Assembly (NCBI GenBank): GCA_023630585.1
Contig: CM042560.1
Coordinates: forward strand, 11,782,001-11,846,000
DNA length: 64,000 nt
Reading direction: 5' to 3'
From: Cranoglanis bouderius
Lineage: Eukaryota; Chordata; Actinopteri; Siluriformes; Cranoglanididae
Below the pieces are notes generated by a model, which worked only from the letters and a program-made list of their open reading frames with translations, was not told the origin of the DNA and ran no database searches. The first letter of the stretch is position 1. Each line of letters opens with the position of its first letter. This document shows, piece after piece, positions 25,701 through 34,349 of the stretch. The position numbers were made by a program, and so were the translations under genes.

Positions 25701-28120
25701 TCTGTCTCACCTGTTTCAATCAAAAGGTGCAGGCTCTTTGTTGGTACCTCAAATAATGACGGCTACAGCAGAGGGCAGAGCTTTCTCTTACAAAGCCCCA
25801 CAGCCTTCCAAGTAGTGTTCAGGACAGTCTCAGACACAGTCTCAATATTTAGGCTGAAAACATATTTGTTTAGTCAAGCCTTATGTTAATAAAGCTTGGC
25901 GCAGATCTGGAGGGATCATGGGCATAGAGTGTTCTGGGGTTCACAAACTGGGATGTTTGGATGCTGTTGATTCCCCCCGACCTCACAATGTCCATTGTCA
26001 AAAGCACTATATAAATATAACTGAATTGAAGTTAATTGAATTTTACATTGCTTATACTAAGCACCAGAAAAATAAAAATGCTAATTGCTAACTCACCATG
26101 ATTAATAACTTGATTTAGGAGGGAAAAGTTTTTTCACTCATTCCACTTGCATGTTTTACTTTGTTAAAATATGTTTTTAAATCACATGAAGCATCCACCG
26201 TACAAGTACCTGTGTATAAGTTGTTACTATAGATTATTGATATTAATATATTAATATTAAAGTATTGTTCATGTTATAGCCAGAACTAAATTTTTTTCTT
26301 GGTGCACACATAAAAACAAACAAAAATGTTCCACAATAGCAAATTATAATTAACAAGCAGAAAAGACAACAAAAATCAGCAAGAAGATAACTAATGAAAC
26401 AGAAGGAATGCAAAGAACATTGTTTATGAGGGAACAGATGAAGGCCCTGTGTGGCCTCACAGTGTGGTGCTCAGCAAGCAGCAAACTGACAGATGCACTA
26501 GCCTCTCGATTCCATGCCTGCTAGCCCAGCCAAAATGTGAAAAACATGGCAGTGTTCTCAAGACAAGTAGCCTAATGATAAAAGACAGTTCACTGTCTAC
26601 TGCTGTATATGATTTCCTTCAACATTAAGAAACTTTAACTTTACCAGTTTTCTGGGCTCTGCGTGTATGTTCCCTGCTGAGTACAGATGGATATAGAAAT
26701 TGTAAATATTTTACCAACTGTCCTGGTAAACATGAGCTGCAGATGCTCCTCCAGCTTATGTAAGCTTGAAAAGTACATCTGTTTACTTGAAAGGTGCCAA
26801 ATCAGCCTGATAAAAAATAGCAATCAATATGGCCCATGTTACATGGCATAAACAAGTACAAAGTACTCAATGATTTGATGCAGAAAAATTTATGTGCTTA
26901 TTTGAAGAGAATATGCACTGTTTGACCTAGTTTCAACTACTATTTGAACAAGATAATATCGCTGTAGCAAACTGAATTAAAGTGTAAATAAACAGGAAGT
27001 CTGCCCTGTACAAAAACCATAGAAACAGATCATAATTCCTAGGCCTATATCATAACTACTATAATGTGCAATCATTTTGTACTCCATCTAAATATCACTA
27101 ATAAGAAGTAACAGAGCTTGAGGCAACAACTGGCCTCTTTATGATTATAGTGATGAACTAGTGGTGTAACAGTTAAAGTTCGGACCTGAGGGCTAAGTTC
27201 AAGTTCCGAGAACTGCCAAATAACTACTGTTGGCTCTTCAAGCAAGGCAAGACTCTTACCTTTGATATAAGTTTCTGCCAATATATTAACAACAGGTGAT
27301 AGAGTGATAGATAGATAGATTGATAGATGGATAGATTGATTGATTAAAATAAATTAAATAAAAAAAGTGGCCAACCTCGGAGAACAATTGGGTCCCTCCC
27401 ATCCCTACGTAGAGACTCCAGAACTACATGCAAAGGTTGAGATGATGACAGTCGAGTTGGGTCCAGCGTCCTCTCATCATAAATGATTATCTCTTTTGAA
27501 AAAATGCCCCTAAAGGAGTCTTTGCTCTGGTGGGAGGAAATGAGATCCAGCACAGTGATCTTGCCCTGTTGCAGGCGCCGGCGGCTGATCTTGTCTGAGC
27601 AGTTAATATGCACAGCGCCTCGGATATGGCTCTTGTTGTAGTCCATAAAGGGCCTACAGTCTATTATTATTGGCCCCACTGGATGACCTGTGGGGCAATA
27701 TGTCATTTTCTGAGCCAGCTCACTTGGGTGGATAATGCACACACCACCTCTGGGTGTGCTGGACGTGAGACTGGGTGCACTGTAGGTTTCACTCTGGCCC
27801 CCCATTGGCCTGGATAAACCTCCGTGCCCACCATAGTTGATGCCGGAGTTCAAGTCGGGGCTACTTGTACTGACCTGGCTCAGTGTTTGGGTCAGGGTCT
27901 GGGTCTGGCTGTCTTTCTCGTAAGTGCTCACCATGCAACAGCTGGCACTGTTGCATCCACACGTCAGGGAACGAGTGGAACTGCTGGATGAGGGCATATA
28001 AGTGAGGTTGGTCACCTGAATCTCCACCACAATGGCACCCACGGTGGCTTCCAGGTAGGTTGTGTCCAGATAAAATTGGAGCGGCACCACAAATCTGTCA
28101 TCGAGGGAAGATGGAGGCAT
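13741..28120 (-). CDS. dusp10: dusp10, dual-specificity MAP kinase phosphatase 10 (MKP-5)
   Basis: Three coding exons on the minus strand: 28120-27376, 20163-19795 and 14006-13741 (stop TAG 13743-13741). Both introns are phase 1, with correct GT/AG. The predicted protein is 459 aa against 482 recalled for human. Exon 1 has the family start MPPSSLDDRF and the motif NLTYMPSSSS, then the rhodanese-like domain with the basic kinase-docking motif SRRRLQQGK (Arg180-182). Exon 2 carries most of the phosphatase domain, including the general-acid loop RLPATDSN (Asp354). Exon 3 has the signature HCQAGVSRSAT (Cys385, Arg391) and ends GVETIV. The family dephosphorylates phospho-Thr/Tyr on p38 and JNK. 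All catalytic and docking residues are present, so it should be active. An in-frame ATG 18 bases upstream (28138-28136) would add six residues, but the second ATG matches the family start. The 7.2-kb and 5.8-kb introns are packed with transposons. Confidence 0.97.
14452..16075 (-). mobile_element. Tc1-like transposon with IR/DR ends and decayed transposase
   Basis: The 1624-bp element is flanked by TA (14450-14451 and 16076-16077). Ends CAGTTGCAATCAAAATTATT and its inverse are about 200 bp long, with a second internal copy of AAAATTATTCAACCCC (14637 on). This is an IR/DR arrangement. The transposase runs right to left: start MAKSKELEKN then a stop near 15660, the HTH/paired region KQGTGYKKIAKALNVPRDTV (15636-15238), WSDETK after 15238, FQQDNDPKHTS at about 14920-14960, and NLIENLWWDLKK near 14840-14870. 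Stops and frameshifts make it inactive. It lies in dusp10 intron 2. Confidence 0.93.
16516..16792. mobile_element. Tc1/mariner MITE, 277 bp
   Basis: Terminal inverted repeats CAGTGCCTACAGAAAATCAT at the left and its near-inverse (GATTTTCTATAGGCATTG) at the right are flanked by TA on both sides. There is no coding capacity. Confidence 0.85.
16800..18380. other. dusp10 intron 2, nothing recognised
   Basis: Single-copy-looking sequence. A short minus-strand open frame (18013-17798, 71 codons, Ser/Thr-rich) has no recognisable domain or splice context. Confidence 0.35.
18382..19542 (-). mobile_element. Tc1-like transposon, degenerate
   Basis: Left end AAGTTTGGAATCACTC and right end GTGATTCCAAACTTTTGAAT are inverted copies. 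Minus-strand transposase pieces are KKKQYLQLADKWKWLKWAKE (19190) and WTDKCKFEMFGSQRR then KHGGGNVMVWGCFG (19090-18930). Several frameshifts; the catalytic Glu region is decayed. Confidence 0.85.
20255..20770 (+). mobile_element. Non-LTR retrotransposon (LINE) fragment
   Basis: The + strand gives broken pieces resembling the linker before the reverse transcriptase core of CR1/L2-type LINEs: a SHKVTD motif (20320), then NQSGSMEMALLAVTEALHNS (20600-20680). Frameshifts and gaps are frequent. Confidence 0.55.
20979..21006 (+). repeat. Poly(A) run
   Basis: Near-pure A run of about 28 bases in dusp10 intron 1. Confidence 0.9.
21540..22445 (-). pseudogene. Ty3/gypsy LTR retrotransposon pol fossil (reverse transcriptase remnant and integrase)
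   Basis: On the minus strand, 22380-22230 reads VLFLDDLTVFCNPFEEHESK, the FLDD active-site region of a gypsy reverse transcriptase. Then 22030-21700 reads YYPCGNPVERLNRTLLSML, PLVHAYNRTTHDST and SPYKFMFGRQPMLPVDLILG, the C-terminal part of a gypsy integrase core. At 21690-21540 comes a tail resembling KARFDAS...LYPGDRVLIRN. RNase H and the rest of RT are missing between the two parts and stops occur, so it is an inactive remnant. A short interspersed repeat (21823-21878) is inserted inside the integrase. Confidence 0.85.
21823..21878 (-). repeat. Short fish interspersed repeat inside gypsy integrase
   Basis: The reverse complement contains GCATTTGGCAGACGCCCTTA followed by TCCAGAGC, a block extremely common in teleost genomes; another copy is at 28499-28570. 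It separates the integrase codons for NRTTHDST from those for ISPYKFMFG. Confidence 0.75.
22540..26040 (+). mobile_element. L2/CR1-type LINE, interrupted by a Tc1 element
   Basis: Part one (22540-23295) carries the ORF1-type esterase region: ILDEHRFPEIVIHVGAND at about 22775-22830, then CGDVAYSRLWSLNC near 22950. Part two (24812-26040) carries reverse transcriptase: VNDLLLTSDQGCVSFLVLLD, LSATFDTSDHTILLDRL and FGVPQGSVLGPLLF (25033-25310), then a shifted frame with CYADDTA (near 25355-25375) and the downstream segment YDHITPILSTLHWL. The end at 25990-26040 repeats TGAATTGAA, the usual L2 3' tail. Frameshifts and internal loss make it dead. The Tc1 copy at 23302-24808 sits between the two parts. 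Confidence 0.85.
23302..24808 (-). mobile_element. Tc1-like transposon, copy 2 of the 1507-bp family
   Basis: Complete 1507-bp element with ends CAGGTGCATCTCAATAAATT, flanked by TA (23300-23301, 24809-24810). The minus-strand transposase is in two open parts. 24545-24057 starts MVSQFGSLGKPQTF with the HTH SQSAVSKHVNRKLSG. 24060-23581 has SVMIWGAMSSAG, FQQDLAPAHT (second Asp) and SPDLNPIENLWG (Glu), ending APTKY. A one-base deletion near 24190 shifts the frame just before the first catalytic Asp segment. Inserted in the L2 LINE. Confidence 0.96.
27163..27262 (+). repeat. tRNA-derived SINE head (5' fragment)
   Basis: An A-box-like TGGTGTAACAGTTAAAG and a decayed B box GTTCAAGTTCC are spaced as in a tRNA-derived promoter, then CTGCCAAATAACTACTGTTG and TTCAAGCAAGGC as in the fish SINE family. 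The tail is missing. Confidence 0.6.
27300..27348 (+). repeat. GATA/GATT microsatellite
   Basis: Imperfect GATA, GATG and GATT units end about 28 bases inside intron 1 from the dusp10 exon 1 splice donor. Confidence 0.9.
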
Positions 28121-28238
28121 GGGTAAACCACAGAGCAAGGCTGGCAGTCAACAAAGAACCCAGCTGGCCACTCTGTGGGGGAGTGAGAAGCGACAATTAT
28201 TTAAATGATTGCATGTTTAAACTAACATAGTAAGTAAG

Positions 28239-28367
28239 GAATAATTGACAATGGGCCGTTGAATTATTAGAAAATAATGCACACCCCAAGGTTTTAATGC
28301 AGAGTGGCCGTTACACCTCGGGTGTGCATTATTTTCTAATAATTCAACGGACCGGAGTCAATTGTTC
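28239..28367. mobile_element. Fold-back MITE with perfect 30-bp arms
   Basis: 28256-28285 and 28321-28350 are exact inverted copies (arm starts CCGTTGAATTATTAG) with a 35-base spacer. Imperfect arms extend the inverted repeat to about 28239 and 28367. It lies about 120 bases upstream of the dusp10 ATG. A related half-copy is at 28937-29003. Confidence 0.85.
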
Positions 28368-28498
28368 CGCTTATACCACAGTTCCCACACCACAAGACAT
28401 TGTTCAGATGTTTTATTTCAAGACATTTGTCAGGTTTTTGTCCTTAAAATGCTCGTGTGTGTGTGGAACTATACGCTCGTGTGTGTGTGGAACATCCA

Positions 28499-28570
28499 TT
28501 TTACATTTACATTTATAGCATTTAGCAGACGCCCTTATCCAGAGCAACGTACAAGAGTGCTTTAAATTCT
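28499..28570 (+). repeat. Short fish interspersed repeat
   Basis: ATTTATAGCATTTAGCAGAC followed by GCCCTTATCCAGAGCAACGT; same family as 21823-21878, opposite orientation. Confidence 0.7.
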
Positions 28571-28865
28571 CAAATTGTCAACATCCCATCTCAAGCCTCC
28601 ATTGCTAATTCCAAAACATCATTTTAGAGCTAGTAACAGAGGCTTGAGTCATTGATAAGCAATTATTGGGGGGGGGGGGGAGAGAGTGAGTGAGTGAGTT
28701 CATGTTTTTTTTTCATTTCATGCTGATAATATAAAAATAGAACAAATAAATAAATATCGATAAGCCTACTTGTTTACAGGGTTTTCTGTCTTTTATTACT
28801 GCAGAAAATACAACGACTAAATAAAGAAATATTGATATTTGTTTACCAGCTTATCATATGTGCTC

Positions 28866-28887
28866 TCTCTCTCTCTCTCTCTCTCTA
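28866..28887 (+). repeat. CT microsatellite
   Basis: Run of about eleven CT units. A G run (28667-28680) followed by GAGT repeats lies a little upstream. Confidence 0.9.
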
Positions 28888-28904
28888 ATATCTGCATATC
28901 AATG

Positions 28905-29245
28905 CCTCAAGACTCCGCTTTGCCTCATGGCCGCATTACCACCTCGGGTGCGCATTATTTTTCTAATAATTCAACGGCCTGTCATCAATTATTCCTTACA
29001 TATTTCTGGAAAATCATAGTTTTCTATCATTTTGTTTGTTGTTAGCTCTGTGTGCTGTGGTGGAGAGTAGGCTAACTTTTCCGTTATTTCAGTTAACTTG
29101 CCGAAGTGATATGGAACTGTAATGCGGTCAAGACCTGACTGGAACTACTTTAGTTGTGCATTTACTAAAAAATAATTGCACACCTCACAACGTCTGTCAG
29201 CCAATCAGAATCGAGAATTCAACAGTGCTGTGGTATAAAAAGAAA
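28905..29245. mobile_element. Two MITE fragments upstream of dusp10
   Basis: 28905-29003 contains GGCCGCATTACCACCTCGGG and the arm TTTCTAATAATTCAACGG of the 28239 fold-back family. 29170-29245 carries TGCACACCTCACAACG and CAGCCAATCAGAATCGAGAA followed by TTCAACAG, another very common fish element end. Confidence 0.55.
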
Positions 29246-30095
29246 TAACTATTGAGGTCTGAATTGATAACATAATCTATTGCAGCTTATCCATAAATCA
29301 ATAACTTATAAACTGGAAAATGTCAAATAAAACACTGCAGTTATGTCTATATTCACTTATCTGAGAACACATTCGCACTGGCTACATCTCCACTATAGCT
29401 CAATATTAAGTCTAGGTGAATTCCCTGTGCTCAGATGTACACTAACTGGCCACTTTAAAAGGAACACGGGTACCTCTGATCATTCATGCAGTTATCCAAT
29501 TAGCCAATCATGTGGCAACAGCACGATGCATAAAATAATGCAGATACAGGTCAAGAGCTTCAGTTAATATTCACATTAAACATCATAATGGGGGAAAATG
29601 TGATCTCTGTGACTTTGGAAAAACATCGCATGAATCATCAACTATCCAGTTTGGGTGAGCGTGTGCCTACTCTAGCCTCAGACCCCTGTTCTTGGCTGAC
29701 AGGAGCGGCACATGACGTGGTCTTCTGCTGTTGTAGCCCGGCCGCCTCAAGGCTCCATATGTCATGCTTTCTGTGATGTTTTTCAGCACACCACGCATGG
29801 GTGGACTTTGATATTTGAGCCCAGGAGGAGGGGGACCAGGGTAATAGGATGAAAACTTCATAGTGTTATTAATTTACTGTCCAGTGATAGCACATCATAA
29901 TAACAAGACAATATGTTTTATTGTCTAGACAATAAAGGACAATTCTGCCATGCGACCATAAATACAAGAAATCCTGATAAAATATCTAGAATACCTGGAA
30001 GTAGAGGTGCATACACAAATTATGTAGGTTAACTAACCTAATTAATCTGATAGTGGCAACCACACTGCTACTGTATTCACGAAAATTAAAATTGT

Positions 30096-30096
30096 C

Positions 30097-30128
<32 letters not shown>

Positions 30129-30145
30129 GGTAAATAAATAAATTC
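30096..30145 (+). repeat. TAA/TAAA microsatellite
   Basis: ATAATA units (30096-30121) followed by AAATA-type units. Confidence 0.85.
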
Positions 30146-30383
30146 TACTCACAAAAAAACACAAGGCACAGTACACACAAAGAGACAGAGAGAAAGAGAA
30201 AGAAATAAAGCTGTAATGTTCATACTTCTGTACATAGCTATACCAGGTGGAGTTCATCTATAATTGGCTGAATTAATTGCTTCGATACATTTACAGAAGA
30301 ATAAGACAGAAAAAAAAGTCCTTTCCTGTCAACTCAAAACAGTCTTCTCTAACTTTTCTCATCAACAAGGCATTACCAACTAT

Positions 30384-30778
30384 CAGTCCATACAGGATTT
30401 CACAGTTTTTTTGTGATTGTTGCAGACAAAAATGCTTGATTTTGCTGTGGCTTTTTTCAAAATTTGCGATGCAACTTGCTGAATTTTTTGTGCTTTTTTT
30501 TCAGAAAATACTTGAATCGGCAAAATCGCAATCGCACAAAATTGTTTTGCACAGTCTTTCGCAGTGATGTTTGTTGGTAAACAAGACCCTTTAGCTGTAC
30601 TCATGTTCAACGCACATGAATCGAAGAGGGCTTTGACTGAATGCTGTCCTGGCCCAAATTTGTGAAAAATCTGCGGTAATTTTGAAAAATTGCAGGATCC
30701 TCCGAATATTGCGGACGAGTTTGCTTGATTCTGCATTAATTTCTGCGAGCACAAAATTATGAAACCCTGGATGGACTG
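30384..30778. mobile_element. CAGTCC-ended MITE, copy A (395 bp)
   Basis: Ends CAGTCCATACAGGATTTCAC and the inverse of CAGTCCATCCAGGGTTTCAT. Flanked by the direct repeat AACTAT (30378-30383 and 30779-30784). The inside is a weakly self-complementary sequence related throughout, in reverse orientation, to 53020-53385. Confidence 0.85.
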
Positions 30779-31783
30779 AACTATAGAACCTGTAGTTGAT
30801 TATAGAACTGCTGCTGACTGGATATTTTCTGTTTTCTGCACCATTCTCTGTCAACTCTAGAGACAGGAGATTAGCAGTTTCTGAAATACTCTGGAACCAA
30901 CTGGCACCATCAACCATGTCACGGTCAAAGTCACTCAGCTCACACTTTCCCTCATTCTTGGGGGAAACATATGGAGCCTCGAGGTGGATGGGCTACAACA
31001 GCAGAAGACCACATCAGGTGCTGATCCTGTCAGCCAAGAACAGGGATCTGAGCCTTGACTAGGCAAACTGGACAGTTAAGAGTTCCAGGTGGTTTTTCCA
31101 AAAGCCAGTGAGATCACATTATTTGATGTGAACATTAACAGAAGCTCTTGTCCTGTGCCTGTATGACTTTATGCATTACACTGCTGCCGCATGACTGACT
31201 GGTTAATCATAATTGAATGAATGATTAGGTACGGGTGTTCCTATTAAAGTGGCCGGTGAATGTATATCCTTGTTTTCATGAACTGCTCAGGTTGCGGACC
31301 CGTTTATAAATAGCACCAGCCCTCTCCGAAAGTCGGCATGAGGACGTGCTGAGAATATGATATACAGACACGTCCTGCATCCGACCTCACAGACACACAC
31401 ACACACATTTCTGACTGATCATGATGCACAGTTTACAGCGCTTTTCCATACAACACACTTGCCAGTTCTGAAAGCTCCAAGTCAAACACATGAATCCACA
31501 CCTGCCGACAACAGCACGGAAACGGTACACAATCACCATGCAACTCACCTTTGGCGTGTTTTATGAAGAACAAACGGTCCTTGCTGATATTTTAAAGGCG
31601 TTTGCAAAGCTTCAAATCATTCAGACAGCAGCGTTTCTTCAGAGCATTTTCACTTTCTGCTTTGCTCCCTGATGGTACAGATTACAGAGTCTCACTTCAG
31701 AGTGGCACCGGATCGAGCCAATAGATTTCCTCATCGATCCAGTGATCATAGTTCTACTGGCTATGTAGCAAAACCAGCCCAGG

Positions 31784-31814
<31 letters not shown>

Positions 31815-32160
31815 GAAGCAAAAAAACAAGGAGGAGGAGGAGGCTGGACGAATGTAAAGTCAGCTTTCAGAGGCCTGATCAGAGAGCAGTGCTTACTCAG
31901 CGTCCCGAGTATGGAAGCGTACAGTAATATGGACAACAGGCATGGATGCATTATCACTGACAACACTGTCACGAACAGAACTGCTCTGGTCTGACTACAC
32001 GTGGTCTACTGGGAGACAAATCTGAGCCTGAAAGCATTTTTTGGTCACATGTACACTTTAATAGGAATGTACACATGTACACCTGCAGCTACAGTTGAGG
32101 TCATAAGTTTACATACGCCTTGCAGAATCTGTAAAATGTTAAAATTTTATATATATATAT

Positions 32161-33761
32161 ATCTCACAAAAGTGAGTATACCCCTCACATTTTTGTAAAT
32201 ATTTTATTATATCTTTTCATGGGACAGCACTGAAGAAATGACACTTTGCTACAATGTAAAGTAGTGAGTGTACAGCTTGTATAACAGTGTAAATTTGCTG
32301 TCTCATCAAAATAACTCAACACACAGCCATTAATGTCTAAACCGCTGGCAACAAAAGTGAGTACACCCCTAAGTGAAAATATCCAAATTGGGCCCAATTA
32401 GCCATTTTCCCTCCCCGGTGTCATGTGACTCGTTAGTGTTACAAGGCCTCAGGTGTGAATGGGGAGCAGGTGTGTTAAGTTTGGTGTTATCACTCTCACA
32501 CTCTGTCATACTGGTCACTGGAAGCTCAACATGGCACCTCATGGCAAAGAACTCTCTGAGGATCTGAAAAAAAGAATTGTTGCTCTACATAAAGATGGCC
32601 TAGGCTATAAGAAGATTGCCAACACCATGAAACTGAGCTGCAGCACGGTGGCCAAGACCATACAGCGGTTTAACAGGACAGGTTCCACTCAGAACAGGCC
32701 TCGCCATGGTCAACCAAAGAAGTTGAGTGCACGTGCTCAGCATCATATCCAGAGGTTGGCTTTGCAGAATAGACGTATGAGTGCTGCCAGCATTGCTGCA
32801 GAGGTTGAAGGGGTGGGGGATCAGCCTGTCAGTGCTCAGACCATACGCCGCACACTACATCAAATTGGTCTGCATGGCTGTCATCCCAGAAGGAAACCTC
32901 TTCTAAAGATGATGCACAAGAAAGCCCGCAAACAGTTTGCTGAAGACAAGCAGACTAAGGACATGGATTACTGGAACCATGTCCTGTGGTCTGATGAGAC
33001 CAAGATAAACTTATTTGGTTCAGATGGTGTCAAGCGTGTGTGGCGGCAACCAGGTGAGGAGTACAAAGACAAGTGTGTCTTGCCTACAGTCAAGCATGGT
33101 GGTGGGAGTGTCATGGTCTGGGGCTGCATGAGTGCTGCGGGCACTGGGGAGTGTACTGTGACATGTACTGTGACATACTGAAGCAGAGCATGATCCCCTC
33201 CCTTCGGAAACTGGGCCACAGGGCAGTATTCCAACATGATAACGACCCCAAACACACCTCCAAGATGACAACTGCCTTGCTAAAGAAGCTGAGGGTAAAG
33301 GTGATGCACTGGCCAAGCATGTCTCCAGACCTAAACCCTATTGAGCATCTGTGGGGCATCCTCAAACGGAAGCGCAAGGTCTCTAACATCCACCAGCTCT
33401 GTGATGTCGTCATGGGGGAGTGGAAGAGGACTCCAGTGGCAACCTGTGAAGCTCTGGTGAACTCCATGCCCAACAGGGTTAAGGCAGTGCTGGAAAATTA
33501 TGGTGGCCATACAAAATATTGACACTTTGGGCCCAGTTTGGACATTTTCACTTAGGGGTGTACTCACTTTTGTTGCCAGCAGTTTAGACATTAATGGCTG
33601 TGTGTTGAGTTATTTTGAGGGGACAGCAAATTTACACTGTTATACAAGCTGTACACTCACTACTTTACATTGTAGCAAAGTGTCATTTCATCAGTGTTGT
33701 CCCCTGAAAAGATATAATAAAATATTTACAAAAATGTGAGGCGTGTACTCACTTTTGTGAG

Positions 33762-33764
<3 letters not shown>
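32161..33764 (+). mobile_element. Tc1-like transposon with long IR/DR ends (about 1604 bp)
   Basis: Terminal inverted repeats are about 238 bp (32161-32398 and 33527-33764), starting ATCTCACAAAAGTGAGTA. Each contains an outer and an inner direct repeat (CAAAAGTGAGTACACCCC-like; inner copies near 32351-32372 and 33553-33574). This is the IR/DR layout known from Sleeping Beauty-type elements. It sits in an AT microsatellite, so the TA target cannot be fixed to the base. Confidence 0.95.
32531..33522 (+). pseudogene. Tc1 transposase with a single frameshift
   Basis: Starts MAPHGKELSEDLKKRIVAL. Residues 1-120 are the paired-type HTH region (GYKKIANTMKLSCSTVAKTI; RRTLHQIGLHG). Then WSDETKINLFG (first catalytic Asp) and KHGGGSVMVWGCMSAAGTG follow. 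The frame is lost around 33145-33170 and continues in the frame of 33073-33522: MYCDILKQSMIPSL, FQHDNDPKHTS (second Asp), SPDLNPIEHLWGILK (Glu), and the end ENYGGHTKY. Spacing of the second Asp and the Glu is D34E, as expected. A short stretch resembling ELxFIEGTMN is replaced by a tandem TGTACTGTGACA duplication (33153-33176). Confidence 0.93.

Positions 33765-33822
<58 letters not shown>
33765..33822 (+). repeat. AT microsatellite
   Basis: About 29 AT units directly adjoining the Tc1 element at 32161-33764, with shorter AT units on the element's left side (32149-32160). Confidence 0.97.
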
Positions 33823-33829
<7 letters not shown>

Positions 33830-34349
33830 CACACAGTAAGAGGAATCATGAAAATTGCATCTTGTTTTTTTATTTTTTTTTATTGAGTACTGCCCTGAAT
33901 AAGCTATTTCACATAACAGATGTGTCCACAAGACACAATAATAACTGAATTTACACAAATGAACCAGTTCAAAAGTTTACATATGCTTGATTCTTAACAC
34001 TGTGTGCTGTTACCTGGATGATCAACAACTGTGTTTACGTTTTGTGATAGTTGTTCATGAGTCCCTTGTTTGTCCTGAGCAGTTAAACTGCCCACTGTTC
34101 TTCAGAAAAATCCTCCAGGTCCTGCACATTCTTTGCTTTTCCAGCATCTTCTGCATATTTGACCCCTTTCCAACAGTGGGCTATATGATGTTGAGATCCA
34201 CCTTTTCACACTGAGGACAACTGAGGGAGTCGTACACAACTATTACAAAAGGTGCAAACATTCACTGAAGCTCAAGAAGGCAACACGATACATTAAAAAT
34301 AAATCACCTGGTCTTTTTCCAGTCTTCAAAGAAGAACAGCGTTAGGCAC

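Larger units (their letters stand above)
29440..31262. mobile_element. Tc1-like transposon, rearranged and invaded by a MITE
   Basis: Left end CACTAACTGGCCACTTTAAA and the inverted right end (CTATTAAAGTGGCCGGTG) are each flanked by TA. The interior is rearranged. 29440-29620 is the 5' region in + orientation. 29660-29800 is the transposase segment covering GYNSRRPRHVPLLSAKNRGL in inverted orientation. 30960-31065 has the related segment again in + orientation (GYNSRRPHQVLILSAKNRDL). The CAGTCC MITE occupies 30384-30778. Confidence 0.75.
32090..34345. mobile_element. Palindromic fish MITE, split by a Tc1 insertion
   Basis: The left part (32090-32160) starts AGTTGAGGTCATAAGTTTAC. It resumes after the Tc1 insertion and AT repeat at about 33838 and continues to about 34345, with AGTTCAAAAGTTTACATATG, CATGAGTCCCTTGTTTGTCC and CACACTGAGGACAACTGAGG. 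The canonical family is a long palindrome. Here the second arm is nearly all gone: only AAGAAGAACAGCG near 34332 suggests it. Confidence 0.7.

Noticed and set aside
27608..27817. Forward open frame over dusp10 exon 1
   Set aside because: Shadow of dusp10 coding sequence; the minus strand has clear family motifs.
33736..33958. Open frames on both strands with Tyr/Ile repeats
   Set aside because: Translation of the AT microsatellite only.
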